64,000 bases of DNA from Vitis vinifera (GCF_030704535.1 NC_081822.1:3339001-3403000); one strand, 5' to 3'; counted from the stretch's first letter, positions 25,706 to 37,706 are shown. The notes: generated from the letters alone by a model not told the origin. Numbers and translations: made by a program.

Positions 25706-28683
25706 TGTGGACCCCGCATTTTGGCTCAATGCGTTTCCCACTCGATGGCGAAACTCGCTTTTTATTCAAAAAATTATGATTTTTATTTATTAAGAAAATG
25801 ACTTGGAGTCGCCACTTATTTTTGTTTTATTTTTAAAGGGTAAACAAAATAAGAAAAAAAACTCTAAGTGTGACTCCTTATTTTAGAAAAGGTGGTCTGC
25901 GAAAAATCGAATCGGGTTCAGGGGCCAGGTTACTTATCAGAAAGGTACGGTAAAAAACCGTAGCACCCTTCTAAGTTCCTAAAAAAGGGTCTCTACTAAT
26001 AAAGTGAAGCAATTATGGCAATTGATGAGTAAATCGATGAATACCCAAAGTGATCATGCACGTATGAGAGTTCGAATATGCATAGATAATGATCAGATGG
26101 AAAGTGGGTACGTACCTCGGCAATAAGCCACCATGCACTATCAAGAGAGAGGGTTAGTGCATAATTAAGGAATAATAGCATGCATGTCAGAGAGCAGGAT
26201 AAATAAATCATGTATGATAACCAAGTCAATCAATCGATCATAAGATCATGTATGTGGGGCCCCCACCAAAGCCCGATTATTTTTGCACGGACCAAATCCG
26301 TAAATTCCATTATTCAGAATTACAAAATTTGATTCTTTACTTATTTCAAAACATTTTTTAAAACAGAGGAGGTGTGAAAATGGCTTGCCAGAAAGAAAGT
26401 GACAACCAATTTTTATTAAAAATGTGATTTTTAGGACCTAAAACCCTAAGGATGAGAATTTAAAAAAACTAAAATTATTGAAAGGGTTAGGAGATTGGAA
26501 AACTATTTAATAGCTTGAATTTGAAAAAGATGTAAGAAATAGGAGTATGAGAGATTATTCATAAAAAAAAAAACAAATAAGGATGAAACATAGAGATGAT
26601 GACAGTTCAGGAGACTTGGTCGTCAGTATTATCGGAGTTTGCTTTTTGATTCTGGGCTGAAATGGATTCGGCGGATCGCGAGTGTCTGACGAGACAAGCT
26701 GTTCGGGGAATCTGAATTGTCGGCTGCGGATGCTCTCCGGGTAGGCGCTATCAGAGGATTCAGACATGTCTGACCAGGGAAGTTGAATCGCCCTCATCTC
26801 CCATCCGGCGTAAGGCGCCGGATGTGAAATACACGAGGAAGGTGAAACGTCGGTCGGACAGAATTCCGGATGTGAGACATCCGGAGAAGGTGGGACGTCG
26901 GCGGACAGAATTCCGAATGTGAGACATCCGGAGAAGGTGGGACGTCGACGGACAGAATTCTGGATGTGAGACATCCGGAGAAGGTGGGACGTCGGCGGAC
27001 AGAATTCCGAATGTGAGACATCCGGAGAAGGTGGGACGTCGGCAGACAGAATTCCGGATGTGAGATATCCGGAGAAGTCTGAACGTCGTCCAGACAGAAT
27101 TCCTCCCCGGGTGGAATGAGCTATGTCGCGCGTCGTAAAGGGGACCGTCTGCGTGTGCAAGGGAGAGAGAGCCACGTAGCATTTTTTTTTTTGGAGGATC
27201 CCACAGGTAGGTGAAGGTTTAGAAAGAGAAACGGGTTTGGTGGTATGGTTAAATGGGTGTACACATGGGTATGGTAGAACACGATTATGAGTAGCATGAA
27301 GGATGGGTATGGGTTGTATAGATATGGAGGCTTGGGTGAGTGGATTTAATGAGTATGTGAAGGAGTGAAGGGTAGCATGCACCCGTGAGACTCCATGGAA
27401 GTGAGGGAGTGGGATGGAGAATGAATGAGAGGAAAATGGGTGTGGTGGAGGATGCTTGATTCCTGCAAGCTTGAGTGAGGAAATAGGTATGATGACCTAG
27501 AGAGAGAGGTGGATAGATGAACGATGGATATGGTGGATAAGGAAAAAAGACATGGAGATGAGATGACGACACGCTTACATGAGAATAGAGATGGGGGTCA
27601 TGCAGAGTGAAGACATGTGCATGGACATAAACACAATGGGCAGGCCACCAGCAGATGCGCCTCCACGTCTAGTCGACGAATATGCTTGGTAGTATGCAAC
27701 CTTGGGTATTTGCTGACTGTGAAAGCTTGGAGAAAACTGAAAAGGTCTGTTCTCATCATCATTGAAAACCTAGATTCTAGCCACAAGGAGGCCATGGCTT
27801 GAAGCTTCACGGAAAGCAGCTGAGACTTTGGAGCCTTGAGTATGCACTCAGGGAGGAAAAGAAAACAAGGAGATAACAGGATAACAATAAGAAGAAGAAC
27901 ATGAAGACTTTAACCAGCATATCAGACCCATTTCATCATTTCATCCATGGGTCCAACATCCGGTGAGTTAAGATGAAAAAATACTCGTCAGAATAGGGCA
28001 TAAAACACAACAAACTCTTCCAATATTTAATCAGTAATCACCAAAACAGAACAACCCAACAAGCAAAAATGAAAAATCACTGAGAATCGAACCTGGACAG
28101 TCTGAAAAAAAAAGGAAAATATACAAAAAAACAAATGGTCATACCTGGAAATCTCCCTTCTCAGCTCTGTGTCTTGGACTCTTCCCAGCAACTCTACGCT
28201 CTTGTGTTCTTAGCTTCCTCTCAAGTTCAACCAATACTCTTTCCCTCAAAACTCCCAGAAAAACTCCTCCGTTCTTCTACAATTTTTTTTTTTCAAAACC
28301 TCCCTTTGTTTTCCAGATTTTTGCCTTTTTTTTTACGATCTCTATCGCAACCACCTTTTCTGTCCCTCTACCATGCTGTCACCTCCAACCCTCTCTCAAA
28401 AGCAAGACCCTCTGCTCCTCTACAATGCTGTCACCTCCAACGATCTCTGCAACAACTACCTTTCCTTCTCTCTCATCCGCGCCCCTTAACGGCCTGCGGG
28501 ACCCCCTTCTAGAAAGTTCTTCCACGTGTCAAAGTCCTATTGCAGCTTCAAAAAGCGAGGTTGATTCCTTATGGCCACTAAGGATGTGACACGTGGCCCG
28601 CTAGGATAGTGACACCTGGCTAAAAATGTGATCTGTAAAAACAAATAGAGAAAAAGTGACCCATGCCTAAATGGGGGTCTACA
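25706..28683. mobile_element. Solo LTR of a large LTR retrotransposon (2,978 bp)
   Basis: It begins TGTGGACCCCGCATTT and ends AAATGGGGGTCTACA, so it has TG...CA termini with a short inverted repeat. Exact 5-bp duplications ATAAC flank it (25701-25705 and 28684-28688). I see no second LTR, primer site or coding domain, so it is a solo LTR left by recombination. It carries a 47-bp minisatellite in its middle. It inserted into Mutator-like copy C and is therefore younger than that element. The family (Gypsy-like by LTR length) is a guess. Confidence 0.75.
26815..27100. repeat. 47-bp minisatellite in the solo LTR
   Basis: About five to six units, most with GAATTC or a near match at 26861, 26908, 26955, 27002 and 27049 (exactly 47 bp apart). 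The core is GTGAGACATCCGGAGAAGG followed by a GGGACGTCGGCGGACA-like half. Because 47 is not a multiple of three, the same peptide string appears in all three minus-strand frames; these are not genes. Confidence 0.9.
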
Positions 28684-29483
28684 ATAACAATTTTTATTCT
28701 TTTTTAAAACCAGACCAATGCAAACATAGTTAATCGACCTATTATAAGATATTCATGAGATGATGTATGAAATTTGAGTTATTGTACAATGGTATTACAC
28801 TAACTGTACAAGACAAATTTACTAATTATACAAGGGTGTACAAAACTACTTTTTGTTAAGGATTTCAAGTGATTTTGAAAAACTTTCCCATTTTTTTCCA
28901 CTCAAAGATTTTTTCCTCACTTAAGAATTGTTTCAAATTTTATTTTTAAATTTCATCATCAAAATTTTGTAATTATATATTTTGTTTTTGTAGTTTTAAC
29001 AATGTTCTTTCTTTCCATTATTATTTTTTCTTTTTTTTGTGAAATTTTATCCAAATGAATATATATTTAAAATTATAATCATATTTATTAAATTTTTTTA
29101 CTAAGATTATCTTTAATTGTTTTAATATATTTATACTCATTTATTTAAAAAATAAAAAACTATTTTTTTTAAACATGTTTTATTACCTTTCAAGTAAAAA
29201 ATTAGATAAGTATGAAAGTCAATAAAAAAAAATTAAATACCACTTTCAATAAGATAAAATTTTATATAATATATTTTATTTAAAATTTAATTTCTAAAGT
29301 TTAACTAATTGTATTGACAATTTTCTTATTGTGAGTTAAAATACTTTATATTAGTCTATCTAGATAAGAAATATTATTAATATAATATTAAAATTTCATA
29401 TCTTACTTTTTTTTTTAAATAAATTTATCATTTTAAAAATTTTAAAATAAAAAGATTAAAAATTAAAAAGGTAAAAGGATATT

Positions 29484-29783
29484 TGAAATTTTGGATGACA
29501 ATGTTTGGAAAGCATGGGTACGAATTAATAAAAAAAATACTGCACGAAGAGGCTCACGTCATATTGTTTTTGTACAATTTTTTATTCTTTTAAATCAATT
29601 AAATCTGCCATGTCAACCTTCTATTTTGGAAATGCAGTTTGCTTTTCCTTAATTGTAGGCTGATTTTTCTTATCAAATAAGTTGAATCATTCGATGGGTG
29701 GGTGGGTTTTTAGTGAAATTCCAAATATGCATGGGAATTGGTAATAAAGGCTACAGCTTGTTGAAACCTGGTGGTAGGCGATA
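29484..29783 (+). promoter_or_regulatory. Presumed short promoter of FLS copy 2
   Basis: Only about 300 bp separate the broken end of Mutator-like copy C from the ATG. I see no clear TATA box in it, unlike copies 1, 3 and 4. A GGTGGGTGGG tract lies near 29698, and CCTACC occurs in reverse (29773-29778) but just before the ATG. A promoter here is inferred from position only. Confidence 0.35.
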
Positions 29784-31144
29784 ATGGACATGGAGAGGGT
29801 GCAAGCCATTGCCTTTTCCTTCATGACGGAGGGGCGCATCCCACCAGAGTTCATTAGATCTGAGAAGGAACAACCTGCCATCACAACCCTTCATGGGTAT
29901 GACCCTCAAATCCCCACCATTGATTTCAGCGACCCAGATGAGGACAGCCTCACACGTCTCATTGCCGAGGCTAGCAGGGATTGGGGGATGTTCCAGATCG
30001 TGAACCATGGCATTCCCACTCACGTTATCAACAATTTGCAGAAAGTTGGTGAGGACTTCTTTGCCCTCCCGCAAGTGGAAAAGGAACTTTACGCCAAGCC
30101 TCCCGATTCCAAGTCTATTGAAGGCTACGGAACAAGGCTACAAAAAGAAGAGGAAGGAAAAAGAGCTTGGGTTGATCACCTCTTCCATAAGATCTGGCCT
30201 CCTTCCGCTATTAACTACCAGTTCTGGCCCAAAAATCCTCCTTCTTACAGGTCTGGAGATTAGCGCATATCGCACATAATATCACCCAAAAGCAGGCGCA
30301 TTGCATGTTTTGGAATCCGTACCATTTCTATATTTCCAGTGTCATTATACCCTTAAAATATACAGTCAGTCTTGAAATTCTTTATTTTCAATTTCAAGGC
30401 TTCTGTTACTGTTTCTTCATTTAGGCAAACATGATGCTAATGCTATGGAAATGAGTGATTTTGGCAGAAATCCGCATGATAATTGTCCAGAATTTCAATA
30501 TTGCTTGGATTAACTTGTGAAGATTGATAGCAGGGATGCGAATGAGGTGTATGCCAAGTGCCTGCGAGGAGTGGCAGACAAACTGTTTAGTCGATTGTCG
30601 GTAGGGTTAGGGCTGGGAGAGAAGGAGCTTAGGGAGAGTGTAGGTGGAGATGAATTGACGTACCTTTTGAAGATTAATTATTACCCACCATGTCCTCGCC
30701 CGGATCTGGCTCTTGGCGTGGTTGCCCATACTGATATGTCAGCCATAACCATCCTTGTTCCGAATCATGTTCAGGGGCTTCAACTCTTTAGAGATGACCA
30801 TTGGTTTGATGTCAAGTATATCCCTAATGCCCTTGTCATCCACATCGGCGATCAGTTGGAGGCCAGTCTCTATCTCTCTCTCTCATATATGTATATATAA
30901 AGATTACATAACAGCGCTATGTTATGTGCAGATTTTGAGCAATGGCAAGTACAAGAGTGTGCTCCACAGAACAACTGTAAAAAAGGATATGACCAGAATG
31001 TCATGGCCGGTGTTCTTGGAGCCGCCGCCTGAGCTGGCTATAGGTCCTCTTCCAAAGCTCACCAGCGAAGACAATCCACCAAAATATAAGAAGAAGAGGT
31101 ATTGTGATTATGTATATTGTAAGCTTAACAAGATTCCCCAGTAA
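29784..31144 (+). CDS. Flavonol synthase, FLS array copy 2 (335 aa if intron 2 is spliced)
   Basis: Exons by homology are 29784-30250, 30534-30861 and 30932-31144 (467, 328 and 213 bases, as in the other copies). The protein starts MDMERVQA, aligned with the start of copy 1. It keeps [12 protein letters not shown], His132/Phe134, HTD (221-223), His277 and Arg287/Ser289, so the enzyme would be competent to make flavonols. Odd point: intron 2 (only 70 bp) begins GC, not GT (GAG|GCCAGT), while copies 1, 3 and 4 have GT at the same site. GC-AG introns exist in plants, but this one otherwise matches the donor consensus poorly. If the intron is kept, translation runs on to AS..YMYI and stops after about 278 residues, before His277 or the 2-oxoglutarate ligands are encoded. 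The promoter region is also shortened by a transposon remnant. It may be weakly expressed or a young pseudogene. Confidence 0.88.
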
Positions 31145-31937
31145 ATTAACCCAACCAAGCATTGTGATCAATCTTGTATAAGAGATTCAAAGTTTTATTT
31201 AATCCTTTTCCAGTGTACATGCATGCGTGGGATTTCCACTGATTAAAAAGTGATCAGTCTTCCAATGAGATGAAGGGATTCAAAATCATGCTTGTTATTC
31301 TTAGCTTTCCATAAATCTTGTTGACCAAAGCTAATAAAAGGTGACACTAGATAATTAAATTTTGACAAGAATGTAAATTATCATGGTCTGTCTCATTCAA
31401 ATATGGATAAGTTAGGAAGAAAAATATTGGAAGGAATTAAATTTTCTTATCCAATTTGTAAAAAAAAAAAAAAAAAACACAAAGAATTATTTTTTAAAAA
31501 TTCTTCCTTGTTTATATTAAAAAATTTATAAAAATTGAAAACAATATTAAACTTAGAGTTAATTTTTATTTTATTTTTTCCTACATTTCTTCCCAACTTC
31601 ACGATGAAGATGACAACCAATATTCGTGTTATTTGTGTTCTACAATTACACTAACTATTTGTATATAAAAGAACTTGAAAATGACCTTGTTATATATATT
31701 AGCACGATGAAGACGATAACCAATATTCGTGTTCTACATCTATATATAGAAGAACTTGAAAATGAGTTGTTACTGTGAACGTGGTCTCCTCCAAAATCCT
31801 AGAGAATATTTTTCGGTTAAACATTAAACCAATGAAAAGTACTACACGTAGAAAACTGCATAATTATAGTCTATAGATATAAGAGAAGGACCTTCTAGAG
31901 CCTAGTGAGAATCACATTGCACCAACAATATATATAT
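31145..31937. other. 3' flank of FLS copy 2 and spacer
   Basis: Probably 3' untranslated region for the first ~100 bases, then AT-rich spacer. A short near-direct repeat containing CACGATGAAGA..ACAACCAATATTCGTG occurs twice (near 31600 and 31702). No gene is seen. Confidence 0.4.
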
Positions 31938-33503
31938 TTAATGACTTAAATTCCGAGAGACCCAAAATAAAGGTTTGACCCTAAAGGTTTCTCCTATTTC
32001 ACGTTGGCAGTCAACTAAAACACTCTGAATTTTTTATTTTTTATTTTTCACATATAAGTCCCACTAGGTTTTTACCAACTAACAATATTTCAAATCTTAC
32101 TCAAACACATTAAGATTTAATAAACATCATTGCATTCCAAAATAAAATTTCATAAAAATCCCCTTAATCAAATTAAGGTCTTATTTCATTATCCATAATT
32201 CACTTATTACAAGGTCTCAATACCACAAACACAATAAAAAAAATAAAACACATTCCACTAAACCGCTGCAGAGGCATCCTGAAGTCCTCCTTGTCCCACC
32301 TGTGGATCTTCAAGAGTGATATCTGCATTTAAAAATATATATATAAAAAAAAGGGTAAACATTTCCACATTGCTCAGTAGGGTGCCTAACACTCAAAGGG
32401 TTAATGGGGGATTTCTATATTTCAATAACCCAAACACAACAGTTTACCAATATAAATCAAGTCACACAATTTAACATATAACATTATACTCAATCCCACA
32501 ACATACAATCATTAAATGAATGCATATGAACGTGTGACACACAGTCATACAATACACTATCGTTCTCGGGCTTTCACCGAAGGATATGCGTCCGTACCCA
32601 AATATACTCCCCATTTGGAGTCTTCTCGAGGTAAACTTTTGGGTCTTTCACCCTAGGGATCTCTCTCCCTTCTTAGTTCGCCTCACACGGGCTTTCACTT
32701 TTCATCACTATTTTTTTATTTTCTCCATTTCATACACTTTTCACAATTTTTTTTTCTTCATACAACCATGATGCAAATGAATGCCACAAACTCCAAAATT
32801 CCTCAATAATTTCAACAATTCCAACATTTTCAATAACCCAATAAAATAAAATTTTCACATTAAAATTCCCGAATATATACCAACGAATTTTCGGAAATTC
32901 ACACATCAATATACTTGAATTTATATCACAAATTTCAGAATTTTTCAATAATTCTAATAATTCCTAATATTTGAAAATAACTAATTTTTCACAATAAAAT
33001 TACCGCAAATATTCCAATCAATTTTCAAAAATTCATAAATCACTAGATTTGAAATCTTGCCCTAATTCCAGAATTTTCCTACATTTCTAACAATTTTTAA
33101 CAACCTAAAATAGTTATTTATCAATTACAAAGAATTCCAAAAATTACAAAAAAATTCAGAAAAAATCTCAAATCATTCCAAAAAATTCACACAACATCAC
33201 AATTACCTACTTAACTCATAATTATCAGATTTATAATTTTTTCCAATGAAAAATACATTAAATTTGAGTTTTAGGGTTAGTTTTCCCCTACCACAAATTT
33301 GAGAATTTGGCCGTTAAAAACAAAATCAGCCACCGTAGACTTGTTCCTCTAGTCGAATAGAGCACTTCCTCCGAATTTGGGCCGAAATGGAGGTCGTTTG
33401 GCCATCCAAACGGCCGGTCAAATCTCCGACGAGAACCCCAAAATTCCACAGCCGCTGCTCCTTTCTTCTCCCCGCGTTCTGCCCTTTTCAAAAACTCCCT
33501 TTT

Positions 33504-33537
<34 letters not shown>

Positions 33538-34091
33538 GCCCACTTTTGTATTCCTACCACTACCGGCCACTAAAGCCCAAAAACAAGGCCCAAAGATTTT
33601 ATTTCCATCCATACTTATGGGCCACTCCCAAAAACTCATTTGCATAAAGAAAATTTTATTTCTTTTATTTTTACTTTTCTTTTATTTATTCTAATTGTTT
33701 TATTTGATTTCCAATTCTTTTTTTTTTAACACATAAATTTATTTATTAACACTAATCTAAAATTAATTTTTCTCAATTTTATTATTCATCAATTTAATTT
33801 AATTTTTCTTAATTAATTCTAATTAATTTTGAATTAATTCATTTTTTTTTCGTTTTTCGTTTCCGAAAATTTTCAATTTTTAAAATCTTAAGAAATTTTC
33901 TACCCTAAGGCTGATATGGCATAAAATTTCAACTCGTCTATTTGACCGACACAATAAAATGAAATTTACCAATCCGAAATTGACACGTGTTCTTTAAACA
34001 CTTTTTTTTTTTTTTACTTTTCAACCATCACATAAAATAAGACTTTTCAAACTAAAAATACTAACGTGTCATAAAATATCCGATCATTACA
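31938..34091. mobile_element. Possible solo LTR or LTR-like repeat upstream of FLS copy 3
   Basis: The block ends CGATCATTACA, read on the other strand as TGTAATGATCG, and starts TTAATGACTT, a possible mutated partner terminus. TATAT flanks both sides (31933-31937 and 34092-34096), but in AT-rich DNA this is weak. The interior has unusual blocks (near 32260-32400 and 32560-32710) and a T run at 33507-33533. It has no coding domain. Repeat nature is likely; the LTR class is tentative. Confidence 0.35.
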
Positions 34092-34096
34092 TATAT

Positions 34097-34334
34097 TATT
34101 TTTGTAATAATAATTCTGAATACAGATAAGAAAGGAATAGTTCATATGATATTTATTGAAGTGTGGCGGTTACCCTGAAGTGAGTAAAAGGTTTTTATCT
34201 CTCGACCAAAAGATCATTTTTGTGGTGATAATTCTAAATTACCATAAGACGGTGACAGTCTATATGGCATTTAGTGATGTGAGGTCGATATCCGAAAGAG
34301 ACAACAGTTCTTTTCTCTCAGGCAGAGAGCGATG
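34097..34334. repeat. Degenerate ~117-bp tandem duplication upstream of FLS copy 3
   Basis: Two blocks align: ATAATTCTGAATAC..TTCATATGATATTTATTGAAGTG and ATAATTCTAAATTAC..TCTATATGGCATTTAGTGATGTG, followed by matching TTTTATCTCTC versus TTTTCTCTCAGG ends. Both diverge well beyond recent slippage. Confidence 0.55.
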
Positions 34335-34372
34335 CCATTTCTAAACGGGGGCCAATTAGTTAAAGCAACTGG

Positions 34373-34376
<4 letters not shown>

Positions 34377-34428
<52 letters not shown>
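34377..34428. repeat. (TA)n microsatellite about 240-290 bp upstream of FLS copy 3
   Basis: Uninterrupted TA run of about 26 units. Probably length-variable between alleles. Confidence 0.95.
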
Positions 34429-34429
<1 letters not shown>

Positions 34430-34501
34430 CAATCTAAAAAAATTAATTATGCCACTCAGAGAACAACCGCAAGTGATCAATCCGATAAATTTTAGCTAAA
34501 T

Positions 34502-34515
34502 CCTACCGACACGTG
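34502..34515 (+). promoter_or_regulatory. MYB site plus G-box in the FLS copy 3 promoter
   Basis: CCTACC (34502-34507) and the G-box CACGTG (34510-34515) lie two bases apart, about 150 bp before the ATG. A MYB recognition element next to an ACGT element is the known light-responsive unit of flavonol and chalcone synthase promoters, bound by flavonol-type R2R3-MYB and bZIP factors. It is the clearest such pair in the array. Confidence 0.55.
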
Positions 34516-34602
34516 TTTCCTCTTTTCGATTTAAGATACATGTAGTAAGAAGGCCCACGAGACGCTTAAAATTGGATTGTTATGCATTTGAGGCCATCTC
34601 CC

Positions 34603-34609
34603 TATAAGA
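34603..34609 (+). promoter_or_regulatory. TATA box of FLS copy 3
   Basis: TATAAGA in CTCCCTATAAGAAAAAG, 56 bp before the ATG. Confidence 0.5.
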
Positions 34610-34664
34610 AAAAGACTGAGAGGTGTAAGGTGAGAGACAACCCTAACCATTTTGGCGAGGCACA

Positions 34665-36503
34665 ATGGCGGTAGAGAGAGTGCAAACCATCGCATTTTCA
34701 TCCATCTTGGTGGACACCATCCCACCCGAGTTCATTAGATCTGAAAAAGAACAACCTGCTCTCACAACCTGTCTTGGGTGTATCCCTCAAGTCCCCACCA
34801 TTGATTTCAGCGACCCAGATGAAGGCAACCTCACAAGATTGATTGCGGAGGCTAGCAGCGAGTGGGCGATGTTCCAGATTGTGAATCATGGCATTCCTAG
34901 TGAGGTTATTACCAATTTGCAGAAGGCTGGCAAGGAGTTCTTTGAGCTCCCACAAGAGGAAAAGGAACTTTACGCCAAGCCTCCTGATTCCAAGTCCATT
35001 GAAGGCTATGGAAGCAAGCTGCAAAAAGAAGTGGAGGGCAAGAAAGCTTGGGTTGATCACTTGTTCCATAACATCTGGCCCCCTTCTGCTATCAACTATC
35101 AGTACTGGCCTAAAAACCCACCTTCGTACAGGTTTGAAATACCGTCATTATTTTACCTGCATTATGCTAGCTCTTTTCTTGGCATTTACCTTTTCTTTTA
35201 CACACTGCTTCATCCTCATCTTCATGTGACATGCACCTCAAAAGCTGAACACTTTGTATTTTTTCTTTTATCATTTTGTTGGGAAGGGAGGGACAAAGAG
35301 AGAGTGAGATGTTTTTACTTTCTTTTTTTTCCTTCTAAGAACCACCTAATCTCGTTTGGACAATACAAACGAAAAGCTTAATGAAAATAAATATATTTTT
35401 GTAATCAATTTTTTTTTCAATAATCACGTTTTTGTATTTTTAAACATAATCTTTCTAAATATCACATTTTCTGTAAGCCGAGCGAATATATTCTCGAAAA
35501 TTCAAAATATTGGTCATAATTGAAAAATAAATTTAAAAGTTACTTTTGAAAAAATTGGTCTGAATGAGTAAGATAATTTTTATTTTTTAGTGTTTGGACT
35601 GACGAAGCCAGCTTGCCCCCATGAAACCAATTTTTTCTGGCTCCGCCAATGGACAAGTCTACTAAAAAACAGATAAGACCTGAATCATATTGAATGTATT
35701 TATGGAGTTTTATTTTATCAATCATTTCCCTCTTGAATAATCTCAGGGCTGTGAATGAAGAGTACTGCAAGTGGGTACAACCAGTGGGACATAGGTTACT
35801 CAGTTTGCTGTCATTAGGGTTAGGACTGGAAAAAAATGAGCTCAAAGAGAACGTGGGTGGTGATGAATTGAAGTACCTTTTGAAGATCAATTATTACCCA
35901 CCATGTCCTCGTCCAGACCTGGCTCTCGGGGTGGTTGCCCACACCGACATGTCCTCCATTACCATTCTCGTTCCCAACGAAGTTCAGGGCCTGCAGGTCT
36001 TTAGAGATGATCATTGGTTTGATGTCAAGTACATCCCTGATGCCCTTGTCATTCATATTGGTGACCAGTTGGAGGTTCGTCTTTCTTTCTTTCCTTCTCA
36101 CACAATTTCTTAATCATTTTTTCCCTTCAAAATTAGCTAGGGTTTGTTGTATACATCATGTTTCAAAATCTTCCCATCATCATATCACGCCAGTTTGACG
36201 TTATTTACATTCTAACTTCATTATAAGACCAGGGGCTTCGTATACAATTAAGATAGAAGCATTAAAGAATTAAATAACGTTGTTTTGCAGATTTTGAGCA
36301 ATGGCAAGTACAAGAGTGTGCTTCACAGAACAACTGTGACCAAGGAGATAACCAGAATGTCGTGGCCTGTGTTCTTGGAGCCGCCATCGGAGTTGGCCAT
36401 CGGTCCTCTTCCAAAGCTCATTAATGAAAAGAATCCACCAAAATATCAGAAGAAGAAGTACTGTGATTATGTCTATTGCAAGCTTAACAAAATTGCCCAG
36501 TAA
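34665..36503 (+). CDS. Flavonol synthase, FLS array copy 3 (335 aa, 3 exons)
   Basis: Exons are 34665-35131, 35747-36074 and 36291-36503, with GT-AG introns at the conserved phases. The start [13 protein letters not shown] aligns with the other copies. [12 protein letters not shown], His132/Phe134, Lys202, His221, Asp223, His277, Arg287 and Ser289 are all present, so it should oxidise dihydroflavonols to flavonols in the cytosol. Distinct features: [14 protein letters not shown] at about residues 165-178, where the other copies have a (W/C)L(Q/R)GVADKLF-type helix, and TCLGC for TFHGY near residue 35. These make it the most divergent member in the second exon. The promoter has a TATA box, a MYB/G-box pair and a TA microsatellite. 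No defect is seen. With copy 1 it is the best candidate for a working enzyme. Confidence 0.95.
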
Positions 36504-37706
36504 ATTAAGGACGCACCTTTCTTTGATCTTTTGTAGTATGTCTTTTTCAGCGTCCACTTCTGCATGTCGGGAAGTTGAATACTTTATATGTGACGGTTCT
36601 ATTTATTAGAAAAATGTGATTCTTTTGCCGCTTGTCGATTTGAGATCTTCAGATCGAACTCTTCAAACTCTCAATTGAGAACTCCAAAAGAGAATCAGAG
36701 ATTTATTTAGAGATTAAATCAAGATCATAAATTTCACAAAAGTCAGTCATATTTGCATGTTTACTATCTCCACCATCATAGAAGCTTTAAGTAAAGATGA
36801 CGAAGAACATCTAATTCCATTAATTACAGTGGGCCTGCTCTCCTGTTTCCGATTTGAGGTCAAGGGTAATTAGTTGGTTGGCTGGCTAGCTTTGAAGTCA
36901 AAACTGAGGTATGGCCGTACGGCTAGGTATCTAAGAATTAAAAAATCTTGGAATTGAAAAAATGGGTCACCAATTTAATAATGGATGGGTCCCCCTCCCC
37001 TATCGCCCATGCCTTCAATACTTAAAATCAAACATATATGTATATAAAAGACCTTTGATTTGGATGATGATGCATATGCAGGATTATTGGTTTGAATAAT
37101 GTGGCTCGATATTCAAAGGTAGAACAAAGTATTGCCGCTATTGCCTGGGTACAGACTGTGCAGTCGCCATGATAAGGTTGGTACATGCTTTTAAGCGGAT
37201 CAGATTTTACTGCGTCAACCTCACATTGCTTCAGGCGGTTTTGTTCCGTGGAATAAATTCCAATCATCTCATGGCCTTTTTTTAGTTAATTCTGTCTCAA
37301 AAACTTTATGAGACCAAGATTGATGTCACGAAATCTTTAATTCCTTATTATAATTGGTCCACTGAGACAGCAGTTGAACGTGGATCCTCCTTATTGGACC
37401 AATTCACAGTTGTCATTCAGCATTGATCGTCCTCGTTCTACCATGTAAATTATAAATTAAACTCTCCATGATACGTGTAAAAAAGGGTGCCTCCACGTAT
37501 ATTACATTTGTAAATAATCAAAGGGGGCGAGGCCATTTGATTTGTTGACATTCAAAATTGTGGATAAATTGTGGGTATTCGGTTTGACCTCTTCTGGGAA
37601 TTGAGTGCTTGTGGGATGTGATCCATGATCCATCCACATTGTGACGAAGATAGTAATGGTATTCCACATCAGTCCTAATTACTAATTAGTGTGCTGCGAC
37701 TCTCTC
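36504..37706. other. Spacer between FLS copies 3 and 4
   Basis: 3' untranslated region and intergenic DNA, followed by the promoter of copy 4. ACGT cores occur near 37472 and 37493 (CCACGTAT). No gene is recognised. Confidence 0.4.

Larger units (their letters stand above)
24072..29483 (-). mobile_element. Mutator-like element copy C, inverted, truncated, split by a solo LTR
   Basis: It starts with GGGAGAATTGT, the family terminus. The sequence then matches copies A and B in reverse orientation (for example near 25085-25200 and 25470-25560, then again at 28740-29480). Net length is about 2.4 kb once the nested LTR is removed. Homology to copy A stops near 29483 at a point equivalent to about 10,650 in A, so the last ~550 bp and the second terminus are missing. 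The break lies about 300 bp upstream of the start of FLS copy 2. It has no coding capacity. Confidence 0.65.

Noticed and set aside
26815-27100. Regular repeats that might suggest a CRISPR array
   Set aside because: The repeats are head-to-tail 47-bp units without unique spacers, in plant nuclear DNA; it is a minisatellite.
26555-27382. A 275-residue open frame on the minus strand, with two shorter ones in other frames
   Set aside because: All three read the same 47-bp minisatellite of the solo LTR in different frames. The length comes from repeat composition; there is no domain.
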